From assembly GCF_947507565.1 (NCBI RefSeq), contig NC_089183.1, forward strand, positions 2,728,001-2,792,000: a stretch of 64,000 bases of DNA, given 5' to 3'. Of the stretch, positions 12,392 through 25,788 are shown one piece after another. The translations under genes and the position numbers were made by a program. The DNA is from Oscarella lobularis (taxonomy: Eukaryota; Porifera; Homoscleromorpha; Homosclerophorida; Oscarellidae). A model generated the notes under the pieces. It had not been told where the DNA came from, did no database searches, and was given only the letters and a program-made list of their open reading frames with translations. Position 1 is the stretch's first letter. Each line of letters begins with the position of its first letter.

Positions 12392-14383
12392 ATGTTTGTG
12401 CTAGCCGTCTCCTCTTGCTTCTTTCTTCTTGGAAACTTCTTTTCCGCGGCGGAAAAATGTCCCTCTTCCGTTCATCAAGTTCTTTCCAGTTCAGGCCCCG
12501 CCGTCTGTGTGCCGATCGACTACTATCGGAAAAATTTCGATTCCGGAGAACGCTTTGTAAAGCGTCGCACACTTTTTGGTTTTATATATAGTCAATCGCT
12601 TAGTTCTATAGAAAGGCGATACAGGAGAGACTGGACCTAAGGCAAGAAAAACGCTCTCTACATATTTATGTGTTCTCTTCCAGCTGTGAATTTCATAGGG
12701 TAGCAAGGGTGATTCAGGCAGCAAGGGCGAAAAAGGAGCTCCTAGTGATGAGGAAAGACAAGACGAATTTTAGCTATGTGTCGGGAAGATTTTTATCTGA
12801 ATTTATAGAAAGGCAATAAGGGATCTACCGGATCTACCGGATCTAAGGCAAGAAGAACGCTCTCTAAATATTTAGATGCTTCCTTCCAGCCGTGAACTCC
12901 TACAGGGCAGCAAAGGTGAGCAAGGCAGCAAGGGCACAAAAGGAGATCCTGATGGCCAGGAAAGACGAAACGAATTTCAGCTATATGCGTTTAGAAGATT
13001 TATTTTTATAGAAAGGCCAGATAGGATCTACCGGATATAAGGCAAGGAAAACGCGCTCTAAATATTTAGATGTTCTCTTCCAGCCGTGAATTCTACAGGG
13101 CAGCAAGGGAGATCCTGGTGGCCAGGAAAGACGAGACGAAGCTATGTGTCGGGAAGATTTATTTTTATTTGAATTTATAGAAAGGCGATAGGGGATCTAC
13201 CGGATCTACCGGATTTAAGGCAAGGAAAACGCGCGCTCTAAATAAGATGTTCTCTTCCAGCCGTGAATTCCATAGGGCAGCAAGGGCGAAAAAGGAGCTC
13301 CTAGTGATCAGGAAAGACGAGACAAATTTCAGCTATGTGTTGGAAAGATTTATTTCTATTCGAATTTATAGAAAGGCAATAAGGGATCTACCGGATCTAC
13401 CGGATCTACCGGATCTAAGGCAAGGAAAACGCGCTCTAAATAAGATGTTCTCTTCCAGCCGTGAATTCCACAGGGCAGCAAGGGCGCAAAAGGAGCTCCT
13501 GGTGGCCAGGAAAGACGATCGAGACAAATTTCAGATATATGCATTTGAAAGATTTCTTTTTATTTATTTTTTTCAGGGAGAGCTAGTCTATCTCTTCATG
13601 TCTCCTAACTGGCTGGACGACAATGCGAGATTCTACATTCATCCAACGACAGTGACAGAGGCAGCTTTGCGGTACACGGCTAGCGGCGGAGTAAAGGATA
13701 AACTCTTTGAGGTAAGAACACGCATCCCGGAATAAAACCATTCTGTCTATATAACGTTCAAAAAAGTTGAAATGCTGAATGATGGTGTATAAAAAATTGT
13801 CCACCAAAGTGGTGTCACATTCTCTACGCGCACACGTACACGCACATTTTTTCGCTCTCGCGTTTTCTTCTAGTTTGAATAATTGATGAGAGGATTTTGG
13901 CTATTAATTAATCAATTTATTCATCAGGTTGAGCTCTTGGCTGCCTATCAAGTGAGTAGCAGTCTGGACTACACAGCTAAGTTGCTCTACTTTATGAAAA
14001 GTCTTACTTCGGACAGCGATCTAATGGTTTCGCTTTGCGACGCTTCTCTATGCTTCGGTTTCATTTTCTACGACAACGACCGAGTCGCCCGTTTCAAGTG
14101 GGCTCACGAGGCAAATGCCGCCAAATGTCCAGCGGCAGCAAGTGACTTTACCGGCAACGCTGTCGGCCATACCTTCTCTTCCAGGCGTGAAATGCGCTTT
14201 GAAATCAGATCCGACAGAACAGTCGGTTTTGCGTCTTCCGGAGACCCTTATCCGTATGCTCACGCTTTTGATGGCCAGCTAAAGCCAAGAACGGGCCTTT
14301 GGCTTCAAGTGTGTCGTGACAGTGCAAGCGAAGATTATGAATTCGGCCATATCGAATTTTCGTTGAAAACGAACAAGGCCTAG
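12392..14383 (+). CDS. Secreted short-chain collagen-like protein, copy 2
   Basis: Paralogue of the gene at 9273 with the same layout: signal-peptide exon 12392-12556, five pairs of Gly-X-Y micro-exons between about 12610 and 13520, then C-terminal exons 13577-13711 and 13928-14383 (stop TAG), all phase 0. The C-terminal domain keeps the Cys positions, the HTFSSRREMRFEIRSDRT block and the SGDPYPYAHAFDG segment. Divergence from copy 1 is small and spread over introns too, pointing to a recent tandem duplication. The first exon of each pair again ends at a GC donor. One Gly-X-Y exon near 13371 has an extra repeat unit (three GGATCTACC units), which shows how the collagen part grows. Confidence 0.7.
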
Positions 14384-14929
14384 CTGACTGATGACGTGAC
14401 TTTGTGTGCGTAGTGCGTAGTCTATATGTTAGTTGTACGTGCGTTGACTCAATGATAATATTGAGTACTTTCTGCATCTATGTGGGATGGGGGCCCCTTG
14501 TGCGACACTTTCACTCGGTTCATTGAACAATGCTTGTTGTTCTAAAATGACAGCCGCCTAAACAGTTTATAAGATTGCGAATAATTTTATATTAGGACAT
14601 GCAAAACGAGGAAGCCGCTAAGCAGCGTCGACGGTATGCAGAGCCCCGTGGTTGCTGCAAAATAACAAACGATGTAATAATGACGTCAATGGAATATCCG
14701 CCGGACCAGTCGGCACATGGCCGGCTCACGAGGAGAAAGTCGGGCTTTCTTGTTGTCAAAATGCTGTCTTTGCCTTCTCTCAGTCACATCACTTGTAACG
14801 ATTATAAGCAGGGAGAGCAAAATCAAGAAGCAAACACGAGTGGAGCGTGACTATGCATACAGTATAAATTCAGGCGGACGCCAAGCACGCGCAGTACGTG
14901 ACCCACGCACAAGCGGACGCTTGAGCACA
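14384..14929. other. Spacer upstream of collagen copy 3
   Basis: 14384-14520 repeats the 3' spacer of copy 1 (11222-11345). The rest has a TGACGTCA palindrome at about 14680 and no clear exon. The promoter of copy 3 differs from those of copies 1 and 2 except for a CACGCGCAGTACGTGA-like block near 14885. Confidence 0.5.
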
Positions 14930-16010
14930 ATGTTTGTACTAAAGATCGGCGCTTGGTTCTGGCTTCTTGAGAATTTCTTTTCCGCGGCGAGTAACTACCA
15001 GTCTCCCGCTCTACCTTCAAGTTCAGGACCCAGTGTCTGCGTGCCGGTCGACTACTACCGGGAACATTTTGATTGCGCAGAACGCTCGGTATAGCGAACA
15101 GTTCTCAGTTTCAGTTAGTTGATCATGCAAACTCTTCTTATATAGAAAGGCGATGATACAGGAGAGGCCGGATCTACTGAGGCAAGAAAAACATCCCAAG
15201 AATTTAATTACGGGGTATTCAAGGGTAGCAAGGGTGAGCCAGGTAGCGAGGGCGCAAAAGGAGCCCCCAGTGGACGAGGATTTCAGCTAAACTATATACT
15301 GTATGCGTTCGATAACGAATCTTCTTTTTTCTTTCAGGGAGAGCTCGTTTATCTGTTCATGTCTCCCAAGTGGCTGCTTGACAACGCGAAGTTCTACATC
15401 CAGCCAACGACAGCGACAGCGACGGCTTTGCAGTACACGACTAACGGAAATCGACGACATGACAAACTCTTTGAGGTAAGAACATGCAGTCCCTAATCTA
15501 ATGTTGAAATGCCTAATTAAAAGATTGTCAAAAAGGATTTCGGCTACTAATTAATTTGTTCGTTAGGTTCAGTTAGTGCCTGCTAATCAAGTGAACGACA
15601 CTCTGAACTGGACGGCTAGCTTGCTCTACTTCATGAAAAGCCTTACTGTGGAAAACGATCTTATTGTTTCTCTGTGCGACACTTCTTTCTGCTTCGGCTT
15701 CATTTACGGCGACCAGAACGTAGTCGTCCATGTCAAATGGGATAACGAGGCGGATGCCACAACATGTCCAGTGAATCGAGGTCAACAGGTCGACCATACC
15801 TTCTCCTCCAGGCGTGAAATGCGCTTCGAAATCAGATCCGACGGAATAGTCGGTTTCGCGTCTTCCGGAGACCCGTATCCGTATGCTCACGCTTTTGCTG
15901 ACACGCTAAAGCTAAGCACGGGCCTTTGGCTTCACGTGTGTCGTGACGAAGCAGACGAACATTATGAATTGGGCTACATGGAATTTTCGTTGAAAACGAA
16001 CAAGGTCTGA
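14930..16010 (+). CDS. Secreted short-chain collagen-like protein, copy 3 (reduced)
   Basis: The most diverged paralogue. Exon 14930-15088 encodes the N-terminus, with a more polar leader than copies 1 and 2. It has a single Gly-X-Y pair: 15146-15181 (KGDDTGEAGSTE, GC donor) and an exon starting 15224 (GSKGEPGSEGAKGAP). The C-terminal exons are 15338-15475 and 15567-16010 (stop TGA). From 15224 to 15475 the frame is open throughout, so the last short intron may be retained or absent here. The C-terminal domain keeps the same Cys pattern and the HTFSSRREMRFEIRSD block. This may be the ancestral short form from which the five-pair genes expanded, or a contracted one. Confidence 0.65.
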
Positions 16011-16650
16011 CTGATGCGGAATGCTTAGACGTGTACGTGTGCGTATAGTCTATAGAATCAATAATGTTTAATGATGGCACGTGCACACGTCCCTAAAGAG
16101 AAGGAGGACTTGATTTCAAAGCCTTCTCTGCTGGGAGGAGACCATAGAGTACATGGATCTGCGACAGCACGAAAAGGGGCCTCATCACGAAATTTCACTA
16201 TTAGAGGACGGTTTCGATGTTTCTTTGATTCTTGGATATCGTTGGGCTCTGTCGCACGGTCGCAATGCGAAGAGAAAAAGAAAGGGGGCCCCAAGAAGGA
16301 AATAGGGTGCTATCGTATGACTTCTCTTCCGTAAATCTTATGTCGAGGGCCCACGCGACTGAGGAGAGGCGCCGCCTTTCGTGGAAAACTAACCGTCTGA
16401 CGTTCCGCGCGACCTTGACTCGCTGAGCTTCTCCGGGATATGAAGCGGATGCGATCGGCTATCTTGATCGAAGATGCTGCGGCAAAGGAGCTGGTTCCGA
16501 CGGCGTTTTCGGATTGACAAGTCCGTCATTTCGTCCTTCGTGTTCTACGCATGCGTGCATACGATGACGCAGGGATGTTCTCACGAAAATGACGTCACAT
16601 GTCAGCGCACGACAAAATGCCTAAAAAATACATAAAAAACACGAAAGTTA
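16011..16650. other. Duplicated module spacer
   Basis: Intergenic between the 3' ends of collagen copy 3 and Kelch-kinase copy 2 (convergent). It matches 11400-12000 in several blocks, including TGACGTCACATGTCAGCGCA. No coding exon seen. Confidence 0.5.
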
Positions 16651-19600
16651 TCAAACGGTGTTAAGACCCATAAATAAAACGACTCTGTGATTGCCTCTCT
16701 TGAAGAGACCTTTCACAAATCGCTTACCAGTAAAAACTCCAGGAATACCTAAAACGCGTTCACTTTCAGCGTTAAGCCTGTCAAAACAGTTCTGCGATGA
16801 CGGACGCTTGTCTGGGTTTTGATCAATCATTTCAGAGCATAGCAGAAATAGACTGGGACGAGCTTCCAGAGACAGCAATTGCGTCTGCCTCTCCGTAGGA
16901 ATAGGACGCGCCCCGGTAAATATTTCAATTAATGCCACGCCCAGACTGTACACGTCGCTAGGCAACGAGTTAGGAATGGCCGTTCCGTCGGCACGTGGCA
17001 TCCGTTCTGCAGCGAGATAGTCGAGACTCATTGGACCGACGGAGAGTGAACTCTCGATGATGTGAGCCGCTCCCAAGTCGCCCACTTTCGCTTTCATGTC
17101 TCGCGTCACGAGAACGTTTGATGGACGTATGTCGCCGTGGACGTACGCCTTAGGACGCGTTTGATGAAGATAGGCTATTGCTGACGTCACGTCCATTGCA
17201 ATGGAGAGCTGTTCGAAGAATGTGAGATAGGAGGAGCCCACTGATGCGCCGGAAGCGGCGTGAGCGGCGTTCATGACTTCGCTCACTGATCCTTCGAGTA
17301 ATTCCATGACCATTTGGAAGGGGGTACCCTCTTCCATCACCGCTCCGCAAATGGTCATGATGTTGGGGTGGTGGAGTCGACTGCACACGAGAACTTCGCG
17401 TCGGAATAGCTCCAGGTTGCGAGGATTTGTGATGATCTCGTGGAATTTCTTCACAGCTACTCTCATTCCACGCCATAGGCCAATGCAAACGCCTAACCGT
17501 TATTGATTATAGAGCAAATAAAAATATCCTTTATTGATTTTTACCGGCAAATGCTCCTGATCCGAGATTCTGTTCGGTCACGTGAAGGTCATCCGGATTT
17601 ACGCTGAGAACGTCGAGAAATTGGTCTAGGCTATTTTTCATTTCCTCGTGAGATGCTTGAAGAGTTTCACAACGTCTCACTGCAACCGCATTTTCCTCTC
17701 TGAATTAAAAGATTCAAAATAAGAAGGCGTGAACAATGCATTGTACCTCAGTTGAGTTTGGGCTTCAGTTGCTGATACCAATTCTCGCGTACGTTGCTCA
17801 AGTTGTCTCCTGAAAAGAACATTACATTTTGAGATGCAGAATAATTATCAATAAAAACCTGATAGACGTATTTTCTTCTGCAAAACGGCGTTGGTTTCGA
17901 TCAAACTCTTCTCTAAAGAACATCATATTGAATCAATCAATTACGTATTACTGAAGCATATTCAGAAACCGTAATGTGGAGATTTCGTTTGTACGTTGCT
18001 CAAGTTGTCTCCTGAGAAAAGAACATTACATTTTTGACATGTATAATAATTATCAATAAAAACCTGATAGACGCATTTTCTTCTGCAAAACGGCGTTCAT
18101 TTTGATCAAACTCTTCTCTGCAAGAACATGATACTGAATCAAATTATGACGTATTATCGAAGCATATTCAGAAACCGTATTGTGGAGATTTCGTTTGTAC
18201 GGGCCTCAAGTTGTCTCCTAAAAAGAACGATACGTAGAATGAAATTTCTGCGCTTTCGCCTTCTCTTCTCAACCTCATTTGAGCTGCCTGCTCTTCGCAA
18301 AGACGCTTCTCTGCAGCAGAACTCTCCACTTCTTCCTCCAATTGAGCGCATTGTCGTCGAAGGTGTTGCAACTCGCGTTCAATTCTTTCCATTTCGTGAT
18401 TTCCAATTTGAGACGGGCGTTCTATTGCTTTCATTGACGAACGTAGTTCTCGTTCGATTTTCATGTATAACTCGTTTCTCGAATCTAAATTGGAGATTAA
18501 TTCAATGCGGATTATTTATATTAATGAGCCATACCAAGATGAAGACATTTGAGACCCCAATGATAAACAAGAACTTCTGTAGTCTTGTCATCGTTCTGCA
18601 CACAGTGAGATGTGTGATAACAAAGCTTTTGAAATTGTTGACTGACGTCCATCTAAAAGTAATCAGTAAATAAAAAATGAGGATATCATTGTGAAAAACC
18701 TGATACGCTTTCTTATCATCAATATCCAAAACGTAAACAGACTCAGAAGCACTAATATTCCTACCACCGACGAGAAGACAAAGTGATTTCTCTTCTAATC
18801 CTTCTTTCACTAATTGACAAATTGTATGACCCCATCTGGGTGATGGGTTCACATCAAAATCAATTATTGTCCAGCTCTAACCAATATATTAGTATTAGCC
18901 ATTATTGATTTACAAACTACTTTATTTTGTAAATTCAACATGAATGAGTGACTTTGACTACTTCTATCCATTCCAAGAAGAAATGCTCGATGTTGGTCAA
19001 TTGTAGCCATTGCAGCAGCAAGAAGTGGTGCAGGTCTCGTTCCACTCAATTCCAAATCCAGCCACATTTCTATGATAAATTTTAATTTGATAAATACGTG
19101 ATAGTTAGTTAAAAACCTCTTTCATTTCCCTCTTCAAATTGAAATTCATAGATCTCATTATTGTAAAATCCTTTCTGAGTTGCCCCAGACTGGAGTTGGT
19201 CTTGAGAAATCTTGTTGCTCTTTCCCCCATACATGATCATTCTCGATCCAATGGCACAGAAGCAGCAGAATGAGCGTGGGGCCGGTTTCTTTCCTCCGAC
19301 GGGCGTGGCTACTTCGATCCATTCCATTTTCATCGGATCGAGACGATAAACGATTCCAAGATAACTTCCGCCTTTCTTCTCTCCCCCGTAGGAGTAGATC
19401 ATCTTGTCGATTACGACGCATCGTGCTCCGATGCAAGGTGGAGGAATCGTTGGGCCACGAGCCAAATGACAGAGCCATTTTCTTTCCGACGCCGCAACGC
19501 GTACATTCACAATCCAGATTGCATCGCGATTGAAGTATTTTGATTCATTCCAGCCACCGAAGAGATAGAGACAACCATCGACCAAAGCGCTTTCATGGAT

Positions 19601-19669
19601 AATTCGCTTTTCGGGTTCTTTCTCTTCTGATTGACTGCCAGTCGAGTCGCTTGAAACAAACTCCGCCAT
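16651..19669 (-). CDS. Kelch / coiled-coil / TKL kinase protein, copy 2
   Basis: Paralogue of the gene at 5880-8639. Kelch exon about 19118-19669 (ATG 19669), further Kelch exons near 18920-19065 and 18690-18875, an exon near 18540-18655, then coiled-coil exons (18490-17720), an exon with the glycine loop (about 17560-17700) and kinase exon 16651-17487. The kinase keeps GSGAFAG, VAVKKF, HGDIRPSN and DLG, but the APE motif reads AAE. The coiled-coil part contains at least two tandem copies of an exon pair (RRQLEQRTNEIS and EEFDQNERRFAEENASI types) where copy 1 has one, so exon duplication lengthened the stalk. The first intron here uses a normal GT donor, unlike copy 1. It is probably active, with role unknown. 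Confidence 0.73.
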
Positions 19670-19899
19670 CTCTGAGAACGATCATTACGCGCGTGCGCGG
19701 TGACGAAAAACATTATGATTGCAACTTTCCTTATTGATTTTTCTATTTTTCTCCAAATACTTTGCTAAACAAATCAACAGATTTTTCCCCATTAATGTGC
19801 GTAGTATTAAATTAACTCATTTATTCCTTAATTATTGATCGAACTCATCTATACTTTTACTTTGAAAAACGTCTTGAAAAAGACACGACATTTCCAGAT

Positions 19900-22800
19900 C
19901 TAACAATACCGCTCATTCCCGCCAGAAAACACGCACAGAGCTTTCTTTTCCAAAGGAAACGGCTTATCCTCCATTAGCCAATCAATGACCGCCTTGTCGA
20001 CGATCTTCATCTTCTCGCCGCGCGACTTCGTACGCTTCACGCCAACGACGCCCTTCATCAGATCGCGATTCAGCTGCATGGTGTAACGCAACATGAGCAT
20101 GCAACGCGTCGTTCGAAGTCGGCACTGAGCGGGCGGAAAATCAGGCTGATGAAGAAGAGCCGATTCGTAATAGAGGACAGCATCTTCATAATAACCCTAT
20201 AGAACGTAGAAAATAAAGGAGACTCCCTCACAGAACTATACATTGGTGTACCATCATTGATAAGGCATTTGCCATTAGGAAATGATTCATGATGACTTCC
20301 GGTGCGATCTATTTGACCACTATTGATTACGTAACTTTCTTTATTTTGTTTGTACCTCGTTAGATAATTGTAGAACCGTGATCGCGTCGTCATAAAATCC
20401 CGTTTTAATGAATATGTTAGCCAACCCAGTCAAAGCAAAGTGCTGAAAACAGTCACCCTTAAATTTTAAAATTTTAATCTAAATCAATTTACTACTTACT
20501 CTATAGTGACGCGGTGCCAAGTAGAGCGAAACGCGAAGGCACTGCATCGCTTGAGACGCATTGCCTAAGACTCGCCAGTACAAAGAAGCGAGATCGGCTA
20601 TAATCCAGCTACTGGCATTCTAAGGACGAGTACACGTGGAACAGAACACACTCCACATAGAATAAAAGCTTACCTTAGCTAAAGCCATGTCCAGTCGTAT
20701 AGCAATCTCGTCCAATCGCACATCTTGGGAGCCACTGATGCTCTTCAAAACCTAAAGCGAGATTTAGAGACGGTGTGGAAAAAAGGTCAAAATGCCAATC
20801 TATTTAACTACGTACAAGACCTCTCTGTATCTACTGTTACCTACAGGTAGCAATCCAACTTCGGCCGTATAGTTATAAGCGTGAAGCTGTTGCCGATACT
20901 GCATACCCTATAAAAAAAACAGAGAAATCGACGCCGATTTTTCATAATTGAACGTTCACTTACAAGCAAATGATCCATTGTGTACGGATTATTAGGAACG
21001 TCGTACTTGCACATGGGCATTGGCCACAGACGCGCCGTATTAAACATCTCTTCAAAATCAATATACCGTCGAATGCTGCAAAGAAAAAAAATAAATAAAT
21101 TTACCCCTTGGTTTTCCTCTCCTTACTCGATCCCCTTCATTTCCGGTGAAATCCACGTGCTCAACGGCGTCCTAACATTAACCAAATCCGACTCCAAACA
21201 CGACGTCAACGACGGCCAAATCTTATAGGCGACAACTTTCCCGGCGTGCGGATGCTTCGCGTCGACCGTGACGACCTTAAACGTCCCGTCCGACTTCACG
21301 GGCACGGGCGCAAAATCATTAACAGCCCATCGAATAATATTCAAATGTCGTTTCGCATCGGACGGCGCGCCGGGATCGACGTACGGCGGCGAAGCGGACA
21401 GAATCATCGGCGCCGGTTGCCCGCGCATCGACAGCGGCGGAACGTCGGCGGCGGCCGGCGCATTGGGATCGCGAAAAAGGAGAATTTCCTCGGGAAGAAT
21501 TCGCACCGCCGGTTCGTCTGGCGCGGGCGCGCGCACTCGCGTCACACCGCGCTCATCCTCGCGCCGACGCGCATCCTCGCGTTCCCATCGCATCTGATAC
21601 GGTCTCATCGCCGGATTCGTCGCGTAGACGAACTCCGGTAGATCGTACGGCGCGACGGGTGTTGCCGTCGTCGTTACGGCACCGTAACTCTTCGTCATAG
21701 GCGATCGCGGTATATCGCACGTCGACATGGTGCAGACGAATTCGGGTCGACCGGTCGGCTCTTTGCCTTCGCTCGCCTGTCGCTTGCGCAGATCGTCGCG
21801 CAGCTTCGCGTGCCAACGTTTCTCGTCGTGCGGAAAGAGTTCGGAGCAGAAGAGCGCCTGGACGAGACGACGTGCGAGCCGGAAATCCGGGATCATGTCG
21901 ACGCAGAAACTCGCGTGCACGCCGCCGTCGTTGCGACGGCCCTTCGCGCCGTAGATCGTCGCGAGGGTGAAGTGGGTTAGGGGCTCGAAGGGATGGATGG
22001 CGAGCGCCGCTTGGGTGACGCGCGCCGCGTCGGAGAGGTGACCGACGCGACGGAGAACGTTGGCGAGTTGAACGAGAGCGACGTCTTTCGTTTCGTAGGG
22101 GCTGTAGTGAAGCGCGCGACGCAAGCACTCGATCGCGTGATACGGATTGCCGATGACGCGAAAGAAGAGTCCGGCGAGATTGAAGAGCACCCAAAAATCG
22201 CTCGTATCGTTTCGCTAAGAAAAGAGAAAATTTTAATTAGATTATTTTGTGATCACGTGATGTCGATATCTAATTTAATTTCTTACCGCTATTGCTTCTT
22301 CGAAGGCCGTGCGAATTCGTTGTCCAACTTCTTGCAGTGGAGCATCGGCGTCCAACATGCCTGTCAATATCTAAGACAAACGAAGCGTCTGTATTATATC
22401 TCTACACTACAAAGACTTCATATTATCTTACTGGTTTCATTTGGGGTTCGGGTAGAAAGCTCAGTCGATCGCGATACTGTATTCCGATGAGATGATCGAA
22501 GGCGTGCAGGGGAGACGGATCGTCGCCGTAGTCCACGCACACGGGATCGGTCCACGGCGCGTGATGCATGGTACCGGGCAACAAACCGAGACTAAGCACG
22601 CGAGTTGAACTATAAGAAAAAAAGACAAATATATATACTATTACCTATGACCTCTGCTCTCTTACTTTCCCCCTCTCGCTTCAATAGGCAAATAGGCGCT
22701 CGGATAATCATCGATCGACGGCAAATACTGAAAATATTCCTCGCACGCCTTCTGCGTCGGCACGAACACGTCCGTTCTCAAGTGCACCGTCAACTTCGCC

Positions 22801-25428
22801 TCGATCCGATCGTACTTCGCCCCGTCGGGCACGCGAAACATCGCCGGCACGCGCTCGACGCGCTCCTGAACGCGTCGCCGTCGCCGTCGCGCCTCGTCGC
22901 GCGACTCGTTCACGCGTCGCTGCGACGCGTAGACGGGCGCGAGACGCGGGCGCGCGTCGAAATTCGGCATATAGTCGACAGTCGGATAGATGGCGACTAA
23001 ATCGTCTAACAACCGTTTCCTTGGCAACCGATAGCGCACGTTACGCGTTTCAATAAACGTCAACGTGCGACGTTTCGACGCGTATATCATGCCGAAACTG
23101 AGCGGACGATTGACGGCGCGACCGAGCGGCGCTTCGAGCTTCTCGATGCGCAAACGCATCGCGTAGTCTACCTTTTCTTCTTCGGGCGTGTGAAGACACG
23201 TACGGGTTTTTCCGCCTCGTTCGCTCTCGCACAGCGTCTCCGTCGCCGATTCGACGACGATGCGCGGCGCGTGCTTGTTCTCCAGCACTTCGCCCGTGTC
23301 GAGTATCGCGCCGCCCGTCTTCGTTCGACCGACCACGTGATTCCATATGGTTTCGTCATCCGGGATTTTCTTTTCTTCTTCCTCGTCGTCGTTGGCGACG
23401 GTGCCGTCGGGACGAATCGTCAGCTCGTATTCTTCGATGAAATCCGACGTCGTCGTCGTCGGTTTGTCGCTTTCTTCATCCGGGGTTTTTTCGTTGCCAG
23501 GGAAACGACCGTTTTCGTCGGCGACTTCGATTTTGATCGTTCGCGGCGAATTGTCGTCGCTTTCGTTCATCTTCACAACGCGTAGACGAAAACGCGGCGG
23601 CGTTTTCTCGCCGTTGCTAGGCGACGACTTTTCTTCGTTGCTAGGCGACGACTTTTCTGCGTTGCTAGGCGATTCCTCGTCGTCGCTAGGCACCGTCTCC
23701 TTAGAAACGTCGTCTTTTGCGTTGACGATGTCGTTCTCCGTTATGACGTCGTCATCTTTCGAAACGGAAACGCGTTCTCCTTTCGTTTTCGACGCCGCCG
23801 ACAACGCCGGCGACGGTTTCTTCACCGGTTTGACGTCGTCGACGTCGCGTTTAGAAAGCGTCGATTTCGTCTCCGTTGACGTCTTTTCTTTAGACTTCTT
23901 CGCTTTCGTCGATTTGAATAGCGCGTAGACTTCGCTCTGTTTATCGTGCTCCCTTTGACTGACCATGCGACCCAAGAACGCCTGATGACGCTCATGGAAA
24001 GCCTTAGGGACGAGAGACATATAAAGACAAGTGTACTAAAGACTTTTCCCCCTTACATCAAAATCCTTTTGATAGGACTCGAGTTCCTCTAGGGCGTCTT
24101 CCAGGATCCGTTGCTGCGTTTCGAGCGTCCTTTCGAGATTTCGTTGACAGCGCACGGCGTGGAGGCGCTGGTGCGCCGAACGGAATTCGGGGAATATGCG
24201 AGTGGTGTGCTCGAAACAAAGCGCCGCTTGATCATAATCACTAGTCACCTGTACAAGAAAAAAAGAATATAATAAATAATATATGATTTTTAATAGTTAA
24301 CTCACTGCGTAGATGTTTCCCAGTGTGAAGTGACTGACGTGAAATTGCGGCGAAACGTCGACGGCGGCTGCCACGACGACGGCGGCGTCGTCGGAGTGCT
24401 GACCGCGATGCAATATGTTGCCAAGACTCACCAGAGCAACATCCTTGTATTTCCTTCACAGATACAGATTAATCTCATTAATGTATTGATTTAGGTTCCA
24501 TACCTGGGTGAGTATTCCAATGCCCTTCTCAAGCATTCCACAGCCATGCGTCCGTTACCTTTAATTCTCCAATAAAAAGCGGCTAAATTATACAAAACCC
24601 AAGATGTCCGATTCTAAATCGTTATGTAATTATTTAATTAATTCAAATAAACGAAGAAGTCTCGCCTTATTGAGACCGCTTGCTATTCGACTAGCAAACT
24701 CGCCCACGTTCTTCGACTCGGGTACAGCACTTCGAAGACCCATTTCGGGGGCGTGGGGAAGCGAGGCGCGTTTGGAAACGCCTTCGAGATGTTCATAAGC
24801 GTGAACGCTGAAATCCAGTCGAGAAACGCGCGTGCAATCCGGTTCCCTAGACGACGACGATGACGACACAGACCCAAGATGCTGAATCGTACTAAAAATA
24901 AATAAATAAATAAATAAATAATCTAATTAGGAGACACGTGATAAAACTATACAATAATCCCTATTACTACGAGTTCCCCCGAAGGGGGTCCCACCTGATT
25001 CCTTTGACTTCCAAAGGGAGTACGGTGCTGACGAAGAGATCGATGTCGTGTAGGGGCTTTCCGGCGAGGAGGCACTCGCGATCGCGGCGTCGGAACGCTT
25101 CCTCGCTCGTCACATCGTCGTCGTCTTCGTAGAGATGCTGTTTCGAGTCGATTTGCTTCTTGCGACGGATAAGATCGCTTCGGAGCGACGTCAGATTGTC
25201 CGCTTCTTCCTCGTGACGCATCACGGCGACGAGATCGTGCGAACGTTTGAGCGTAAACAGCGTTTCGGTCTGCGTTTTGTGCGAGTTGCGACGTCGCGCG
25301 ACGTTTCGCCGCGATTCTCCGCTTACCTGCTGTCGTATTCGACCGTCGTCGGTCACTCTCCAGTGCGTTGCAGCCTGCGCAACGTGCAGAAGCGTAGAAA
25401 AAGCGACGATAAAAGAGAAAGCATTCAT
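19900..25428 (-). CDS. TTC17: TTC17 orthologue (tetratricopeptide repeat protein 17)
   Basis: Large TPR protein; vertebrate TTC17 is linked to actin organisation and ciliogenesis. The first exon (about 24997-25428) encodes a signal peptide (MNAFSFIVAFSTLL...) followed by ATHWRVTDDGRIRQQ, matching the TTHWVVTEDGKIQQQ region of the animal protein. TPR segments appear in exons near 24330-24450, 24036-24248, 22015-22200 (NPYHAIECLRRALHYSP and VQLANVLRRVGHLSDAA) and 20400-20760, and the C-terminal exon is 19900-20195. A long exon at 22662-24020 holds an acidic, Ser/Asp/Glu-rich low-complexity region with four repeats of a SPSN(A/E)EK type. More than ten short introns. The 3' exons were assigned by TPR pattern and the shared NPYTMDHL motif. 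Exact inner boundaries were not all derived. Confidence 0.85.
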
Positions 25429-25788
25429 TCCGTTTGAAAAGGTCTAAAGCACGTTACGTTTACTCTACGGGAATTTGATCCTTCGCCGCGAAACAGATGA
25501 GCTTGCCAATTCAGTTGCCTTCACAGCGTCGGACGGAGGACATGGGGTCTAGCGCTTCCTCTTGTGGCAAGCCACGTTCAGGTAAAGACTGTAGTGCGGT
25601 AACTCTCCGGCTTGTTGCCGGTGTGCGCACACACGGTCGGAGAGACAACATTTGGGTCACAACACTTCTCTATTATATCTGACGACGTGGTTTTTGAGGA
25701 AAACGTTCGCCGAATGCCACGTGGCACGTACCTTAGTCACGTGTGCACGTGCCCTCTCCTTTTATATATTGCAATTGCTAATTAAGGT
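25429..25788. promoter_or_regulatory. Divergent intergenic region TTC17 / Uma2-like
   Basis: Likely shared upstream region of two divergent genes. It holds CACGTGGCACGT-type E-box motifs near 25718-25750 and an AT-rich TATATATT at 25762-25769, about 20 bases before the Uma2-like ATG. No coding exon seen. Confidence 0.4.

Noticed and set aside
22605-23930. Plus-strand frames over the long acidic TTC17 exon
   Set aside because: Antisense Ser/Val/Arg-rich shadows of an Asp/Glu/Ser-rich coding exon.
25141-25437. Plus-strand frame opposite the first TTC17 exon
   Set aside because: The minus frame has a signal peptide and the conserved ATHWRVTDDG motif; the plus frame is its antisense.
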